From: JANRKT01 sp033763355
GTDB lineage: Bacteria > Bacteroidota > Bacteroidia > Chitinophagales > Chitinophagaceae
DNA length: 20,399 nucleotides
Assembly (NCBI GenBank): GCA_033763355.1
Contig: JANRKT010000040.1
Span: 1-20,399 of the forward strand
Direction of reading: 5' to 3'
The notes under the pieces are model-generated. The model made no database searches and was not told the origin of the DNA. It saw nothing but the letters and a program-made list of their open reading frames with translations. The translations under genes were made by a program, and so were the position numbers. This document shows positions 1 through 8,450 of this stretch, in pieces. The stretch's first letter is position 1. Every line of letters begins with the position of its first letter.

Positions 1-122
1 TAACAGATCATATACCCTACACCTTACTACCCCATCAGGTAAAACCCTTAGTGGCCCAAATACCATTTACACTTACACAATTAAAATGTTTTACCCGGCA
101 TTTATAAGTTGTAACCCAACTT

Positions 123-767
123 ATGAAAAAGATACTTGCCCCGATACTACCCTGCCTCCTGCTGCTCACCGGATGTAAAAAATCAGAACAGGCGCTTACC
201 CTAAATGCCAACCGGCAGATTACATTGACACTTGATGACCGTTACCTGGAGAAAATATACCCCGCTGATGAAAGCGACCAAAGCAATTCTTACAGCTTTT
301 GCAACAGCGCACCCAACTGCCGGGCCGGTTATGGTGCAGGTTATCAGCTGGAAAACGATGAAGAAATTTATTTCAGGCTGGGCCAGTTAAGCAGCAGCCA
401 GTTGCCCGTTTCATTTGAAGCATTCAAATCTCTTTTTACCCCCGGTGTAAAAACTTTTGATTCATTGCTGGTGTGGGGCCAGCAAAGCAGCAACTGTGTG
501 GAAGTATTTTACGCTGAGGGTACCGGCAAAAGATGGGGCAGCACACACATTAAAAGCAACAGCACTGCCGGCAGCATGGTTACACGAACGGTTAACCAGC
601 CGGGCAGCAGCTTTGTAATTGAATCCATGAAAGAAATTACAGAAAACAACGTATCCGTTGGTGTAAAAATAAAAGGCCGTTTCAACTGCATCTTATACGA
701 AGAAGACGGGACCCGCCAGAAAATGGTAAAAGACGCCACGTTTATTGCACAGGTAATGAAGTGGTGA
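123..767 (+). CDS. Small exported lipoprotein of unknown function
   Basis: A 214-residue protein that I do not recognise. The N-terminus has a lipoprotein signal: two lysines, a hydrophobic stretch, then a lipobox LLTGC with the lipid-accepting cysteine at residue 18, followed by KKSE. It is therefore expected to be exported and lipid-anchored in the periplasm or outer membrane. The mature part is soluble-looking, with no membrane helix, and carries several cysteines (for example in the stretch CNSAPNC near residues 60-66) that could form disulfides. The start ATG lies in an A-rich leader without a Shine-Dalgarno sequence, which is normal in Bacteroidota. It converges on porQ, so the two do not share a transcript. 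No function can be assigned from sequence. Confidence 0.8.
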   Translation: MKKILAPILPCLLLLTGCKKSEQALTLNANRQITLTLDDRYLEKIYPADESDQSNSYSFCNSAPNCRAGYGAGYQLENDEEIYFRLGQLSSSQLPVSFEAFKSLFTPGVKTFDSLLVWGQQSSNCVEVFYAEGTGKRWGSTHIKSNSTAGSMVTRTVNQPGSSFVIESMKEITENNVSVGVKIKGRFNCILYEEDGTRQKMVKDATFIAQVMKW

Positions 768-806
768 ATAAAAATTACTTAGTTTGCTATCTTTTTATCA
801 TCATCT

Positions 807-863
807 TTTTGACTTTTGACTTTTGACTTTTGACTTTTGACTTTTTGACTGCCGACTGCTGAC
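807..863. repeat. Degenerate tandem heptamer array (TTTTGAC)
   Basis: Five perfect copies of TTTTGAC run from 807 to 841, followed by a one-base-longer copy TTTTTGAC (842-849) and two diverged copies, TGCCGAC (850-856) and TGCTGAC (857-863). All keep the GAC end and the 7-bp period. The array fills the space between the ends of two convergent genes (the lipoprotein and porQ). No long hairpin is evident, so it is not an obvious terminator, although the T-runs could help termination. Its function is unknown. Confidence 0.85.
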
Positions 864-871
864 TTTTTTTT

Positions 872-1936
872 CTACCACCCCACCCCTTCCCCGAATTTCC
901 CCAACCCGAAATATTTATTCAGTGGCATGTTTAAACCCAGCTGGTTGTAAGCTGTATTGTTCTGGTAATGCGAACGGGCATAACGAACCTGGAGTTTGCT
1001 TAATAATACCCCCACACCCATTGAAAAACCATTTAAGCCGTTCGGGGCATTGCTGATTTTTAATTCGGCCCGGCGTAAAAAATTATAGCCCACAGTCACT
1101 TCAACTTTATCGCCAACATAAATCTGCGTAGCCATAATAAAATGGCGGAATAACTTATCAAAGAATTTGCTGTTGTTTGCAGTAATAAAGTTATCGTTGT
1201 TAAATGCAGTGTCGTTATACAAAATATCAAACTGGTGCAGGTGCTGCGCGGCAAACGAAAACTGTAAAGGCGCTTTGGCAAGGCGCTTGGTAATTCCAAT
1301 CTGCATATCAAAAGGCATGTCTTCCGCCTGACCGGCATATTTTTTTAACTGCAGCCCCATGTTCTTTACCACAAACCCGACCTGCAACAGCCGGGAAGAA
1401 TCATAATAGTTCACGCCGAAATCAAATGCAAGGCCATTGGAGCGGTACTGGCTGTAATTGGAACTGATGAATTTTAATGTGGCCCCATAATACCAGCGCT
1501 CAAGATATTTTCTTGAGGCAGCAAACTGGACCACATAGTCATTCGGCCTGAATGTGCCCAATATGTTGCCCGCAGCGTCTGTTTGCTGCACGCTGCCATA
1601 ACCAAAATAATTCAGCCCGAACGAAAAATTTGTCTGAAGTTTCTGATGGTGGTAGCCCAGCATCCAGTGCAGGTTTTTAATGTCAGCATAAAATACATTG
1701 AATACCGCCGCCATCTGCGAATGCATTTCTTTTCTCAGCAAAGCGGGATTGTTAAAAGAAAGGGAAACATCGTTGCTGAGATTGGATGTATTGATACCGC
1801 CAAGCGCTGTTAACTGCGGGGCGTTGGAAAGTTTAAGAAAATTAAATACTGAACTGCCACCGATGGTTTGCGAATAAGCAGAGGAATAAATTATACAAAT
1901 AAAACAAAACAGTAATTTTCTGTGGCTGCAGTGCAT
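872..1936 (-). CDS. porQ: Type IX secretion system protein PorQ
   Basis: A 354-residue outer-membrane beta-barrel protein. The start gives a Sec signal peptide (hydrophobic residues about 8-20, likely cut after SSAYS). The mature N-terminus (SSVFNFLKLSNAPQLTALGG and then NNPALL around residue 62) is typical of the PorQ family, and the rest is alternating beta strand with many aromatic residues. In Porphyromonas gingivalis PorQ works with PorU, PorV and PorZ in the attachment complex that joins type IX cargo to the cell surface; that role is known for the family and inferred here. Length fits the family (about 340 residues). Its end faces the heptamer array; upstream is a 270-bp spacer, so it is probably not co-transcribed with lon. 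It implies the organism has a type IX system encoded elsewhere. Confidence 0.85.
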   Translation of the reverse strand: MHCSHRKLLFCFICIIYSSAYSQTIGGSSVFNFLKLSNAPQLTALGGINTSNLSNDVSLSFNNPALLRKEMHSQMAAVFNVFYADIKNLHWMLGYHHQKLQTNFSFGLNYFGYGSVQQTDAAGNILGTFRPNDYVVQFAASRKYLERWYYGATLKFISSNYSQYRSNGLAFDFGVNYYDSSRLLQVGFVVKNMGLQLKKYAGQAEDMPFDMQIGITKRLAKAPLQFSFAAQHLHQFDILYNDTAFNNDNFITANNSKFFDKLFRHFIMATQIYVGDKVEVTVGYNFLRRAELKISNAPNGLNGFSMGVGVLLSKLQVRYARSHYQNNTAYNQLGLNMPLNKYFGLGKFGEGVGW

Positions 1937-1955
1937 GAACGAATTTACGATTTAG

Positions 1956-2045
1956 TCCGGAAGCAGAGCTTTAGGGAACTGCCGCCGGCATAATAACCTG
2001 TTTTTAAATTTTAAGTGGTTAAAATCCGGAAGCGGAGCTTCCGGG
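1956..2045. repeat. Pair of REP-like inverted-repeat elements
   Basis: Two related copies of TCCGGAAGC(A/G)GAGCTT sit 69 bp apart. Copy 1 starts at 1956 and is an imperfect dyad (CCGGAAGC at 1957-1964, then AGA, then GCTTTAGG). Copy 2 is a perfect hairpin: CCGGAAGC at 2026-2033, loop GGA, GCTTCCGG at 2037-2044. They lie between porQ and lon and are not part of any recognised gene. The arrangement is like the paired palindromes of REP or BIME elements; copy number elsewhere in the genome cannot be seen. Confidence 0.6.
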
Positions 2046-2059
2046 TACAAAAATGAAAA

Positions 2060-2079
2060 TCCCCCATAGAGATGGGGGA
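2060..2079 (-). terminator. Hairpin, probable lon terminator
   Basis: A strong 8-bp stem TCCCCCAT / ATGGGGGA with a four-base loop. Read on the minus strand it is followed by ATTTTCATTTTT, so it can end transcripts coming from lon, whose stop codon is about 127 bp upstream. Read on the plus strand it is followed by a leader-like stretch and a 15-codon ORF (2107-2154), so a role in a plus-strand leader is an alternative. Confidence 0.5.
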
Positions 2080-2106
2080 ACTTCTTTAACCCTTAAAACA
2101 ACCAAC

Positions 2107-2154
2107 ATGAAAAATATTGAGAAAGGAATTTATATCATTAACGTTATAAATTAA
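2107..2154 (+). other. 15-codon ORF or gene remnant behind a leader-like sequence
   Basis: The ORF ATG-AAA-AAT...TAA encodes MKNIEKGIYIINVIN. It follows an A/C-rich stretch (about 2083-2106, ending ACAACCAAC) that looks like a Bacteroidota leader, itself behind the 2060-2079 hairpin. It is too short to judge as a gene: it may be a real mini-peptide, the truncated start of a lost gene, or chance. Confidence 0.2.
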
Positions 2155-2206
2155 TGTTTGGTTGACCGGAAATCATAAAATTTCGTGAAATACTTATACA
2201 GAGCGG

Positions 2207-4609
2207 CTATAGCAAGGCCAGTTCAAGCACTTGCTGCATGTTTTTTACAAAATGAAATTTCATTCCTTTTATAAAGGCCGAATTGATTTCTTCCACATCT
2301 TTTTCATTCTGCCAGCAAAGGATCACTTCTTTCAGCCCGGCACGTTTTGCCGCTAATATTTTCTCCTTAATGCCGCCTACAGGCAACACCTGGCCCCGCA
2401 GGGTAATCTCACCCGTCATAGCCAGGTAAGGTTTTACTTTTCTCCCGGTAAGTGCAGATGCCAGTGATGTCATCATGGTAATACCTGCGCTGGGGCCGTC
2501 TTTTGGCACGGCCCCTTCGGGAACATGGATGTGAATATTCTTTTTAATGTACAGCTCCGGGTCTATATCGCTTTTCTTTGCGTTTGACTGTAGGTATGTT
2601 AATGCAGTGGTGGCGCTTTCTTTCATTACATTTCCCAGGTTGCCGGTCAGTTTCAGTTCCCCTTTGCCATCACTTAAAGAAGTTTCGATAAACAAAATAT
2701 CCCCGCCCACATAAGTCCATGCAAGCCCTACAGCAACACCGGCCATATTTGCTGTTTTGTATATCTCATTGCTGTATTTCGGTTTGCCCAGTATCTTTTC
2801 AATGTCCTTCTGGCTTACGGTTGGTTTTAACTTTTCCTTAATGGCGTATTCTTTCGCTACCGCCCTCATAATGGACGCCAGTTGCCTGTCCAGTTCACGA
2901 ACGCCGCTTTCCCTGGTATAATTTTCAATGATGTTTTCAAGCACAGCATTATTAATCCTGAAGTTCATGTTTTTTAAACCGTGCAATTCTTTTTGCTTGG
3001 GCACCAGATGGCGTTTGGCTATTTCTACTTTTTCTTCCACTGCATAACCGCTCAGGTCAATAATTTCAAGCCTGTCCCTTAATGCAGGCTGTATGCTTTG
3101 CACATCATTTGCAGTGGCGATAAACAATACCCTGCTGAGATCGTACTCCAGTTCAAGATAGTTATCATAAAAAGTATGGTTCTGTTCAGGGTCAAGCACT
3201 TCAAGCAATGCAGAAGAAGGGTCGCCGCGGAAATCTTTTCCCACTTTGTCTATTTCATCCAGTATCATTACGGGGTTGGATGATTTTACCTTGCGGATGG
3301 ATTGAAGTATGCGGCCAGGCATAGCGCCGATGTAAGTTTTGCGGTGGCCCCGTATTTCGCTTTCGTCATGCAATCCTCCCAAACTCAGCCTTACATATTT
3401 TCTGCCAATGGCATTTGCAATACTCCTGCCCAATGAGGTTTTACCAATACCCGGAGGGCCAACAAAACAAAGTATGGGGCTTTTCATATCGCCTTTCAAT
3501 TTCAGCACAGCAAGGTATTCCAGTATGCGTTCTTTTATCCTGTGCATACCATAATGGTCTGCATCCAGTATCTTTCTTGCCTTCTTCAGGTCGTATAAAT
3601 CGTGTGTATAATCTTCCCAGGGCAGCTCAAGCATCAGGTCAACATGATTGTACACAACCGAATAATCGGGTGTAGAAGGGTGCATCCTTTCCAGCTTTTC
3701 AATTTCTTTTTTGAAAAGTTCTTTTGCTGCGCTGGTCCACTTTTTATTTTCGCCTTTCTTTTTTAGTTCCAGCAGCTCTCTTTCATTGGCGTCGCCTCCC
3801 AATTCTTCTTTAATGCTTTTCATCTGCTGTTGCAGAAAATAATCTCTTTGCTGTTTGTCTAATTCTGTTTTTGTTTTGGTGGTTACTTTATTTTTCAGTT
3901 CGGCAAACTGCAGTTCACGCTGCAGCATGTGCATCAGCTTTTCAGAACGTGCCCTGATGTCCATCATCTCCAGGAGCGTTTGCTTTTCTGCAATATCACT
4001 GTTCAGGTTGCTGCTTACGAAATGAATGAGGAAAGAAGGGTTCTCAATATTCTTTAATATAATAGAAGCTTCTGCCGGAATGTTCGGCGATAACTGGATG
4101 ATCTGGCCGGCAAGGTCTTTAATGGAACTCACAGTCGCATCAAAGTTCCTGTCGCCGTTAACCGTTTCTTCTTCAAACAACTGAATTTTTGCTTTAAAAT
4201 AAGGCTCTTCTGCAGTAATGCTTTCTAACCTGAACCTTTTGCGTCCCTGGATAATTACAGTGGTGCCACCGTCAGGCATTTTAATCAGTTTGATGATGCG
4301 GGCCACAGTGCCGATATCAACCAGGTCTTTTGTTCCGGGTTCTTCAATGCTACTGTCTTTTTGCGCCAGAACACCCACCAATTTGTCAGTCTTGTATGCG
4401 TCGTTTACAGCCTTTATTGACTTATCCCTGCCGACTGTTATGGGCAAAACCACGCCCGGAAAGAGCACTGTATTACGCAAAGGAAGGATAGGCAATTCCT
4501 GCGGAATGCTGGTTTCATCGGCATTTTCACCTTCATTTTCATTCAGGGGGATGATGGGCATGAAATCAATATCCTCGTCGGGTTGAAAGAAAAACTGTTC
4601 TTTATCCAT
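2207..4609 (-). CDS. lon: ATP-dependent protease Lon
   Basis: An 800-residue LonA-type protease that degrades misfolded and regulatory proteins in the cytoplasm. The N-terminal substrate-binding LON domain (about residues 38-235) starts at the typical ELPILPLRNTVLFPG stretch and is followed by a coiled-coil helical region (about 240-310). The AAA+ module has Walker A GPPGIGKTS at 384-392, Walker B MILDEID at 448-454 and arginines in RDRLEII near 511-513. The protease domain carries the catalytic serine in PKDGPSAG (Ser707) and lysine in GGIKEK (Lys750), 43 residues apart as in the Escherichia coli enzyme. The acidic 35-residue N-terminal extension is common in Bacteroidota Lon. It is complete, with no missing key residue. 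It stands alone: the terminator at 4725-4757 lies upstream, and 270 bp of spacer downstream. Confidence 0.97.
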   Translation of the reverse strand: MDKEQFFFQPDEDIDFMPIIPLNENEGENADETSIPQELPILPLRNTVLFPGVVLPITVGRDKSIKAVNDAYKTDKLVGVLAQKDSSIEEPGTKDLVDIGTVARIIKLIKMPDGGTTVIIQGRKRFRLESITAEEPYFKAKIQLFEEETVNGDRNFDATVSSIKDLAGQIIQLSPNIPAEASIILKNIENPSFLIHFVSSNLNSDIAEKQTLLEMMDIRARSEKLMHMLQRELQFAELKNKVTTKTKTELDKQQRDYFLQQQMKSIKEELGGDANERELLELKKKGENKKWTSAAKELFKKEIEKLERMHPSTPDYSVVYNHVDLMLELPWEDYTHDLYDLKKARKILDADHYGMHRIKERILEYLAVLKLKGDMKSPILCFVGPPGIGKTSLGRSIANAIGRKYVRLSLGGLHDESEIRGHRKTYIGAMPGRILQSIRKVKSSNPVMILDEIDKVGKDFRGDPSSALLEVLDPEQNHTFYDNYLELEYDLSRVLFIATANDVQSIQPALRDRLEIIDLSGYAVEEKVEIAKRHLVPKQKELHGLKNMNFRINNAVLENIIENYTRESGVRELDRQLASIMRAVAKEYAIKEKLKPTVSQKDIEKILGKPKYSNEIYKTANMAGVAVGLAWTYVGGDILFIETSLSDGKGELKLTGNLGNVMKESATTALTYLQSNAKKSDIDPELYIKKNIHIHVPEGAVPKDGPSAGITMMTSLASALTGRKVKPYLAMTGEITLRGQVLPVGGIKEKILAAKRAGLKEVILCWQNEKDVEEINSAFIKGMKFHFVKNMQQVLELALL

Positions 4610-4724
4610 AGTTCAATATTACCGACATCATGACACTGATGCCGTTTCAAAGTTCGTTAAATTAATGGAACAGTATAGTGGTCAAGTTTGATGCCAACCC
4701 CGCCGGATGAATTGCTGTAATAAA

Positions 4725-4757
4725 GCAAAAGCCCCTCTTTTCAGAGGAGCTTTTTGC
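4725..4757 (-). terminator. Intrinsic terminator behind the small barrel-protein gene
   Basis: An 11-bp stem with a single mismatch, AAAAGCCCCTC (4727-4737) against GAGGAGCTTTT (4744-4754), with loop TTTTCA. A flanking GC pair (4725-4726 with 4756-4757) can extend it past a bulged T. The A-run on one side and T-run on the other make it work in both directions. It lies 24 bp after the stop of the 4781-5368 gene and isolates that gene from lon. Confidence 0.75.
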
Positions 4758-4780
4758 AGCATTAAACTATTTAAATATGT

Positions 4781-5368
4781 TTAGAAATTAAATCCTGCAC
4801 CAACCTGTATCGTCTGGCTCTTCCATTTATCCCTGTTGTCAATATCATTGATGTTGGCCAGGCCAATACCATAGCGGCCATATACCCTGAAGTTGAAAAT
4901 ACTTACCTGCACACCGCCTAACAGTGAAAGGTCGCCGTTTTTAAAAGCCTCTTGTCCATCTTTCAATAAACTCCTGTCTTTTGACATCAGTACACTGAAC
5001 TGCGGGCCTGCCTGAAATGTAATGAACTTAACCGGCCTGTAATTAAGCAAAAGCGGGATGCTGAGATAATTCAGCTTTACATCTTTTAATGAACCTGGAT
5101 TGACGGATTCATACAGTGTATCAAAAGAATACCCTGTCCTGGGGTTGCTCTGGTTAAAGAGCACTTCAGGTTGTATGCCCCATTTTTCGCTGAACATGAT
5201 TTCGGCTGCGCCGCCTAAATGGTAACCAAACCTGAATTCGTCAGTGAAAGATTTGCCGTCAATTTTATTAACGTTGGCGCCGACCCTTAAACCGACTTTT
5301 ACACCCTGTGCAGAAACAGATGTGGCTGCAAGCAGTAAGGCAAAGGGAAGAATGGTTCTAAGTTTCAT
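4781..5368 (-). CDS. Outer-membrane beta-barrel protein, porin family (PF13568-like)
   Basis: A 195-residue protein with a clear signal peptide (MKLRTILPFALLLAATSVSA, cut before QGVKVG). The mature part has the features of small Bacteroidota outer-membrane barrels: GLRVGANV near the start, a G-Y-H-LGG strand, GIQPEVLFNQ, LSIPLLLNYRP, FQAGPQFSVLMS, and a last strand VGAGFNF ending in phenylalanine. The frame is open 45 bp further upstream to an ATG at 5413, but the signal peptide begins exactly at the ATG at 5368, so I chose that start. It lies 80 bp downstream of the 5449-6480 gene on the same strand and ends just before a good terminator. The cargo or binding role is unknown. Confidence 0.85.
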   Translation of the reverse strand: MKLRTILPFALLLAATSVSAQGVKVGLRVGANVNKIDGKSFTDEFRFGYHLGGAAEIMFSEKWGIQPEVLFNQSNPRTGYSFDTLYESVNPGSLKDVKLNYLSIPLLLNYRPVKFITFQAGPQFSVLMSKDRSLLKDGQEAFKNGDLSLLGGVQVSIFNFRVYGRYGIGLANINDIDNRDKWKSQTIQVGAGFNF

Positions 5369-5448
5369 AATTACAAATTTTACAGTAAAGTTCCAATATT
5401 GATGCCAGAGCAATGTGTAAACAAGAATGATTTGTTAAGGAAGTTGTA

Positions 5449-6480
5449 TCAAAAAGTGAAACTTGCCATCACAGAAAAGATCTGAGATACTTTCGTACTG
5501 CTTTCAGGTATATAATAACTGAGGAAATACTGCGGCGAAAGTGAAAACCTGCCAATAAAATAAGTTGCACTGAGCGATAATGCTACTGACTGAAAACGCA
5601 GGCCGGTATTTTCCGCTGTTGAATAATCATACCGCAGCCTGTCAGTATATAACCTGGGGCGTTGTGTAAATATATACCTGCCTTTGGTATCTGCATTGTA
5701 TTGCTGTCCGCCTGCCACAAGCAATAATTGCGGTGTAACAGTAAAATTATCTTTTTTACTGAAGATATGGTCCCATTCAAAATTGTGCATTACAGTAGCT
5801 ACAAGTGAAAAGTCACGTAAGGTGACTTTTGTAGTATCCCTGATTTGCACGGGAACCAATACACCCTGTAAGTTTCTTATTGTAGTATCAAACTTATATA
5901 CTTCTTTATAACTTCCCTTTGCCCATCCTGCTGAAAAGCCCGGCCTCAGCCAGCCTTTGCGTGCATTGATGTAAGCGAATACTTCATTCTGAAAAGGTGA
6001 AGCATAAAAATTGAGGTCATCACGGGTAAAGTAACGTGCATAGGCTATACCCCATGCCACATGTTTTGAATTGAGGTAATCATAAGAAGGCGATATGGCA
6101 TACTGGTAAAACCTTGCCCCGGCGCTGTCAATGCTCATATAAGCCGTAGCCATAAGGCCCAAACCGGATTTATGATAGTAAGCAGCAGTTGGGGTGAGGT
6201 TAAATTTTGCCGCTGAACCCTGCAGCGCATTCACGTTATTGTTCCGTAAACTGAACAGCCTGTTCCCGGCCCCGACACTTAAAGTAAAAAAACTGGAACG
6301 TACATCCAGTGAATCAATAAGCGCTTTTAAGTCATGCAGCAGAGAATCATTAAGCAGGAGCGGCTCGTCAGTGAGTAATGAATCGGAAGGTAAAAGGGTA
6401 GTATCTGAGGATTCCTTTTCCTGCGCCATTGAAAGATGTACACAAATCAGGCATCCCAATAACAGTATTGTTTTTTTCAT
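5449..6480 (-). CDS. Predicted outer-membrane barrel protein of unknown function
   Basis: A 343-residue exported protein. Residues 1-19 are a signal peptide (MKKTILLLGCLICVHLSMA, cut before QEKESS); the lone cysteine at residue 10 is not in a lipobox. Next comes a Ser/Asp/Leu-rich linker (about residues 20-60) with repeated D-S-L-L words (SDSLL, NDSLL), then a long run of amphipathic beta strands with many Tyr and Phe, ending SVMASFTF, a typical last barrel strand. I do not recognise a named family. It may share a transcript with the small barrel gene 80 bp downstream. A 9-bp perfect inverted repeat (5808-5816 and 5822-5830) inside it is probably chance. Confidence 0.75.
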   Translation of the reverse strand: MKKTILLLGCLICVHLSMAQEKESSDTTLLPSDSLLTDEPLLLNDSLLHDLKALIDSLDVRSSFFTLSVGAGNRLFSLRNNNVNALQGSAAKFNLTPTAAYYHKSGLGLMATAYMSIDSAGARFYQYAISPSYDYLNSKHVAWGIAYARYFTRDDLNFYASPFQNEVFAYINARKGWLRPGFSAGWAKGSYKEVYKFDTTIRNLQGVLVPVQIRDTTKVTLRDFSLVATVMHNFEWDHIFSKKDNFTVTPQLLLVAGGQQYNADTKGRYIFTQRPRLYTDRLRYDYSTAENTGLRFQSVALSLSATYFIGRFSLSPQYFLSYYIPESSTKVSQIFSVMASFTF

Positions 6481-6599
6481 TCCAGGGGTTTTGCGGTTTG
6501 TTTTTCGGGAACGGACAGTTTAATAGACCCCATAAGGCAAGGACAGGTTTAAAACGGAAACATAAAAAAAATATTGAAACAGGTCATCACAAAAAATCG

Positions 6600-7847
6600 T
6601 CAAACCAGTTCAATAACAGTAATTTCCGGCAATATGCCCACCCGGCCGGGATAACCGATAAACCCAAAGCCCCTGTTCACATACAGCTTCTGGGCGCCCG
6701 CCTCATATAACCCAGCCCATTGTTTATATACGTATTGCACAGGGCTCCAGCGAAAGCCGGGTATCTCCACGCCAAACTGCATACCGTGGGTATGGCCGCT
6801 GAGTGTAAGGTCAACATCAGCATATTTTGTACGCACTTCAGCATCCCAGTGGCTGGGGTCGTGGCTCAATAAAATTTTAAAAGGATATTTATCTGTTCCT
6901 TCATAAGCTTTGTCCATTTTGCCGTATTTGGCAAACCTGCCCTTGGCACTCCAGTTTTCAATGCCAATAACTGCGAGCTGGTGGCCGTTTTTTTCAAGGG
7001 GCACATGTTCATTCACCAGCAGCTTCCACCCCATTTCAGCATGAATATTTTTTAAACGTTCGAGGTTTTCCCTTTTTGCTTCTGCACTGGGCCATGAGCG
7101 GTAATCACCATAATCATGGTTGCCCAGCGTACTGTACACACCCATCGGCGCTTTCAGTTGCGCAAATACCTCTTTGTAGTCTTTCATCTCATCCGCCATA
7201 TCATTCACGAGGTCGCCTGTAAAAAAGATCACATCTGGTTTTTCATCCAGTATCTTTTTAATCCCTTTCAGTACAGCCTGCCTGTCGGTAAAACTTCCTG
7301 AATGAATATCTGAAATGTGAACAATCTTCAGCCCTTTAAAAGATTCCGGGAGATTGGCGAATGCCATTTGAATCCTTTCAAGCTGGTAACGGTATTTGTT
7401 ACCAAAACCCCATACCAAACTCCCAAACAAACCACCACCAATGCCAAGCCCTAACCAGCTTAAAAAAGTGGAGCGGGTAATTTCTGCCCCGGCAAAATTT
7501 TCTCCCTGCACAAACTGGTAATACAATTTGCCACCGCCCCATTGAATCAACCTCCTCAAATCATCAACAATAAAGAAAACAGCCGCTACAAACTTGCCGA
7601 TAAATAAACCAATAACAGTTGCAAAAAGATAAGTGCGCAATGTTTTGGGCCAGTTATCAACATTTAAAAAAGGAGACAACAAAAAGAACAGTACTGCAAT
7701 TGTTGTAATGCCCCAGTAAACACCATAAATAATGAACCTGGCTTTTGCGGATGCCGACTGGCTGACTAATTTTACTGCCTGGAAAACATACCAGTCAATA
7801 ACCAGCATGATTACAATAAAAATTCCCGAACCTAATAATCTGCGCAT
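6600..7847 (-). CDS. Membrane-anchored metallophosphoesterase
   Basis: A 415-residue protein with two parts. The N-terminal third is hydrophobic, with about four membrane helices (roughly residues 5-25, 38-60, 70-94 and 127-147). The rest is a calcineurin-like phosphoesterase with the full metal-binding set: D-I-H at 180-182, GD at 211-212, GNHD at 242-245, SHD at 328-330 and GHTHG at 351-355. The layout resembles the YkuE/YaeI-type branch, some members of which act on lipid-linked phosphates such as UDP-diacylglucosamine-like substrates; the substrate here is unknown. Which side of the membrane the enzyme domain faces cannot be fixed from sequence. It follows the FMN reductase gene by 62 bp on the same strand and precedes the barrel gene by 119 bp. 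Confidence 0.88.
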   Translation of the reverse strand: MRRLLGSGIFIVIMLVIDWYVFQAVKLVSQSASAKARFIIYGVYWGITTIAVLFFLLSPFLNVDNWPKTLRTYLFATVIGLFIGKFVAAVFFIVDDLRRLIQWGGGKLYYQFVQGENFAGAEITRSTFLSWLGLGIGGGLFGSLVWGFGNKYRYQLERIQMAFANLPESFKGLKIVHISDIHSGSFTDRQAVLKGIKKILDEKPDVIFFTGDLVNDMADEMKDYKEVFAQLKAPMGVYSTLGNHDYGDYRSWPSAEAKRENLERLKNIHAEMGWKLLVNEHVPLEKNGHQLAVIGIENWSAKGRFAKYGKMDKAYEGTDKYPFKILLSHDPSHWDAEVRTKYADVDLTLSGHTHGMQFGVEIPGFRWSPVQYVYKQWAGLYEAGAQKLYVNRGFGFIGYPGRVGILPEITVIELV

Positions 7848-7909
7848 GAAGTATTGTTATTGATGAAACAAAATTACCTGCTTTGTTTTAATTGAAAACC
7901 ACAAAAACA

Positions 7910-8410
7910 TCAGAAAGGGATAAACTCATCTAATTGAATATTGATGGCCTCCAGTGTTGATTTATCGCTGATGTATCCCTCCCCGTTCAGCAATTTATCA
8001 ACAGATGAAATGGGAAGTTTATTGGGATGAACCACCACTCTGAGGTAATTCAATGATCCGGTAAGGTGTTCCATTCCCCTCAAATTACCGGCCCTGCCGG
8101 TTGAAACACCTGTTAACAAAGCCTTCTTCCCCCACCATGCTTTTCTTATATCGCTCAGGTCAATCATTACTTTAAGTGACCCGGGGAAACTGCCATTGTA
8201 TTCCGGCAAAACAAAAATGAATTTTTCGCTTGGTATCAGCACTTCTCTCTCCAGTTGTTCAAATTCCTTTGTTTTCCTGTTAAGATCAAGGCCTTCAAGT
8301 GAGATCAGCGTTGCTTCTACGCCTTTTGCAAGAAGAATATCGCGGTATTGCTCTGCAACCTTCCTGGTATTGCTGCCTTTGCGGTTGGTTCCTGAAATGA
8401 TGGTGTACAT
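7910..8410 (-). CDS. NAD(P)H-dependent FMN reductase family protein
   Basis: A 166-residue cytoplasmic flavodoxin-fold protein. The N-terminal strand-loop IISGTNRKGSNTRKVA (residues 4-19) is the phosphate-binding loop for FMN, and the PEYNGSFPGSLKVMIDL stretch (about 69-85) is the signature of the NADPH-dependent FMN reductase family (PF03358: ChrR, YieF, AzoR-like). Members reduce quinones, azo dyes or chromate with flavin; the physiological substrate here cannot be told. Length is normal to slightly short. It is transcribed divergently from the UPF0173 hydrolase gene, sharing a 124-bp promoter region. Confidence 0.88.
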   Translation of the reverse strand: MYTIISGTNRKGSNTRKVAEQYRDILLAKGVEATLISLEGLDLNRKTKEFEQLEREVLIPSEKFIFVLPEYNGSFPGSLKVMIDLSDIRKAWWGKKALLTGVSTGRAGNLRGMEHLTGSLNYLRVVVHPNKLPISSVDKLLNGEGYISDKSTLEAINIQLDEFIPF

Positions 8411-8450
8411 TAAACGGGTTCCTTCTTCTGTAACACTGTATGTGGATATA

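Noticed and set aside
4218..4586. 122-codon plus-strand open frame opposite the lon 5' region
   Set aside because: It is antisense to the conserved N-terminal domain of Lon and its translation has no recognisable features, so it is a shadow of lon. The same holds for open frames opposite dapB (12190-12573), the alpha-glucosidase (15522-15890) and across the UPF0173/parA junction (9009-9545).
5808..5830. Perfect 9-bp inverted repeat AAAAGTCAC / GTGACTTTT with a 5-base loop
   Set aside because: It lies inside the coding region of the 5449-6480 barrel protein and encodes ordinary residues (KVTLRDFS), with no sign of a regulatory or recombination role. Chance is the simplest reading.
7866..7888. 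AAACAAA / TTTGTTT inverted repeat between the FMN reductase and metallophosphoesterase genes
   Set aside because: The stem is nearly all A-T with a 9-base loop and no clear T-run on the minus strand, so it is too weak to call a terminator.
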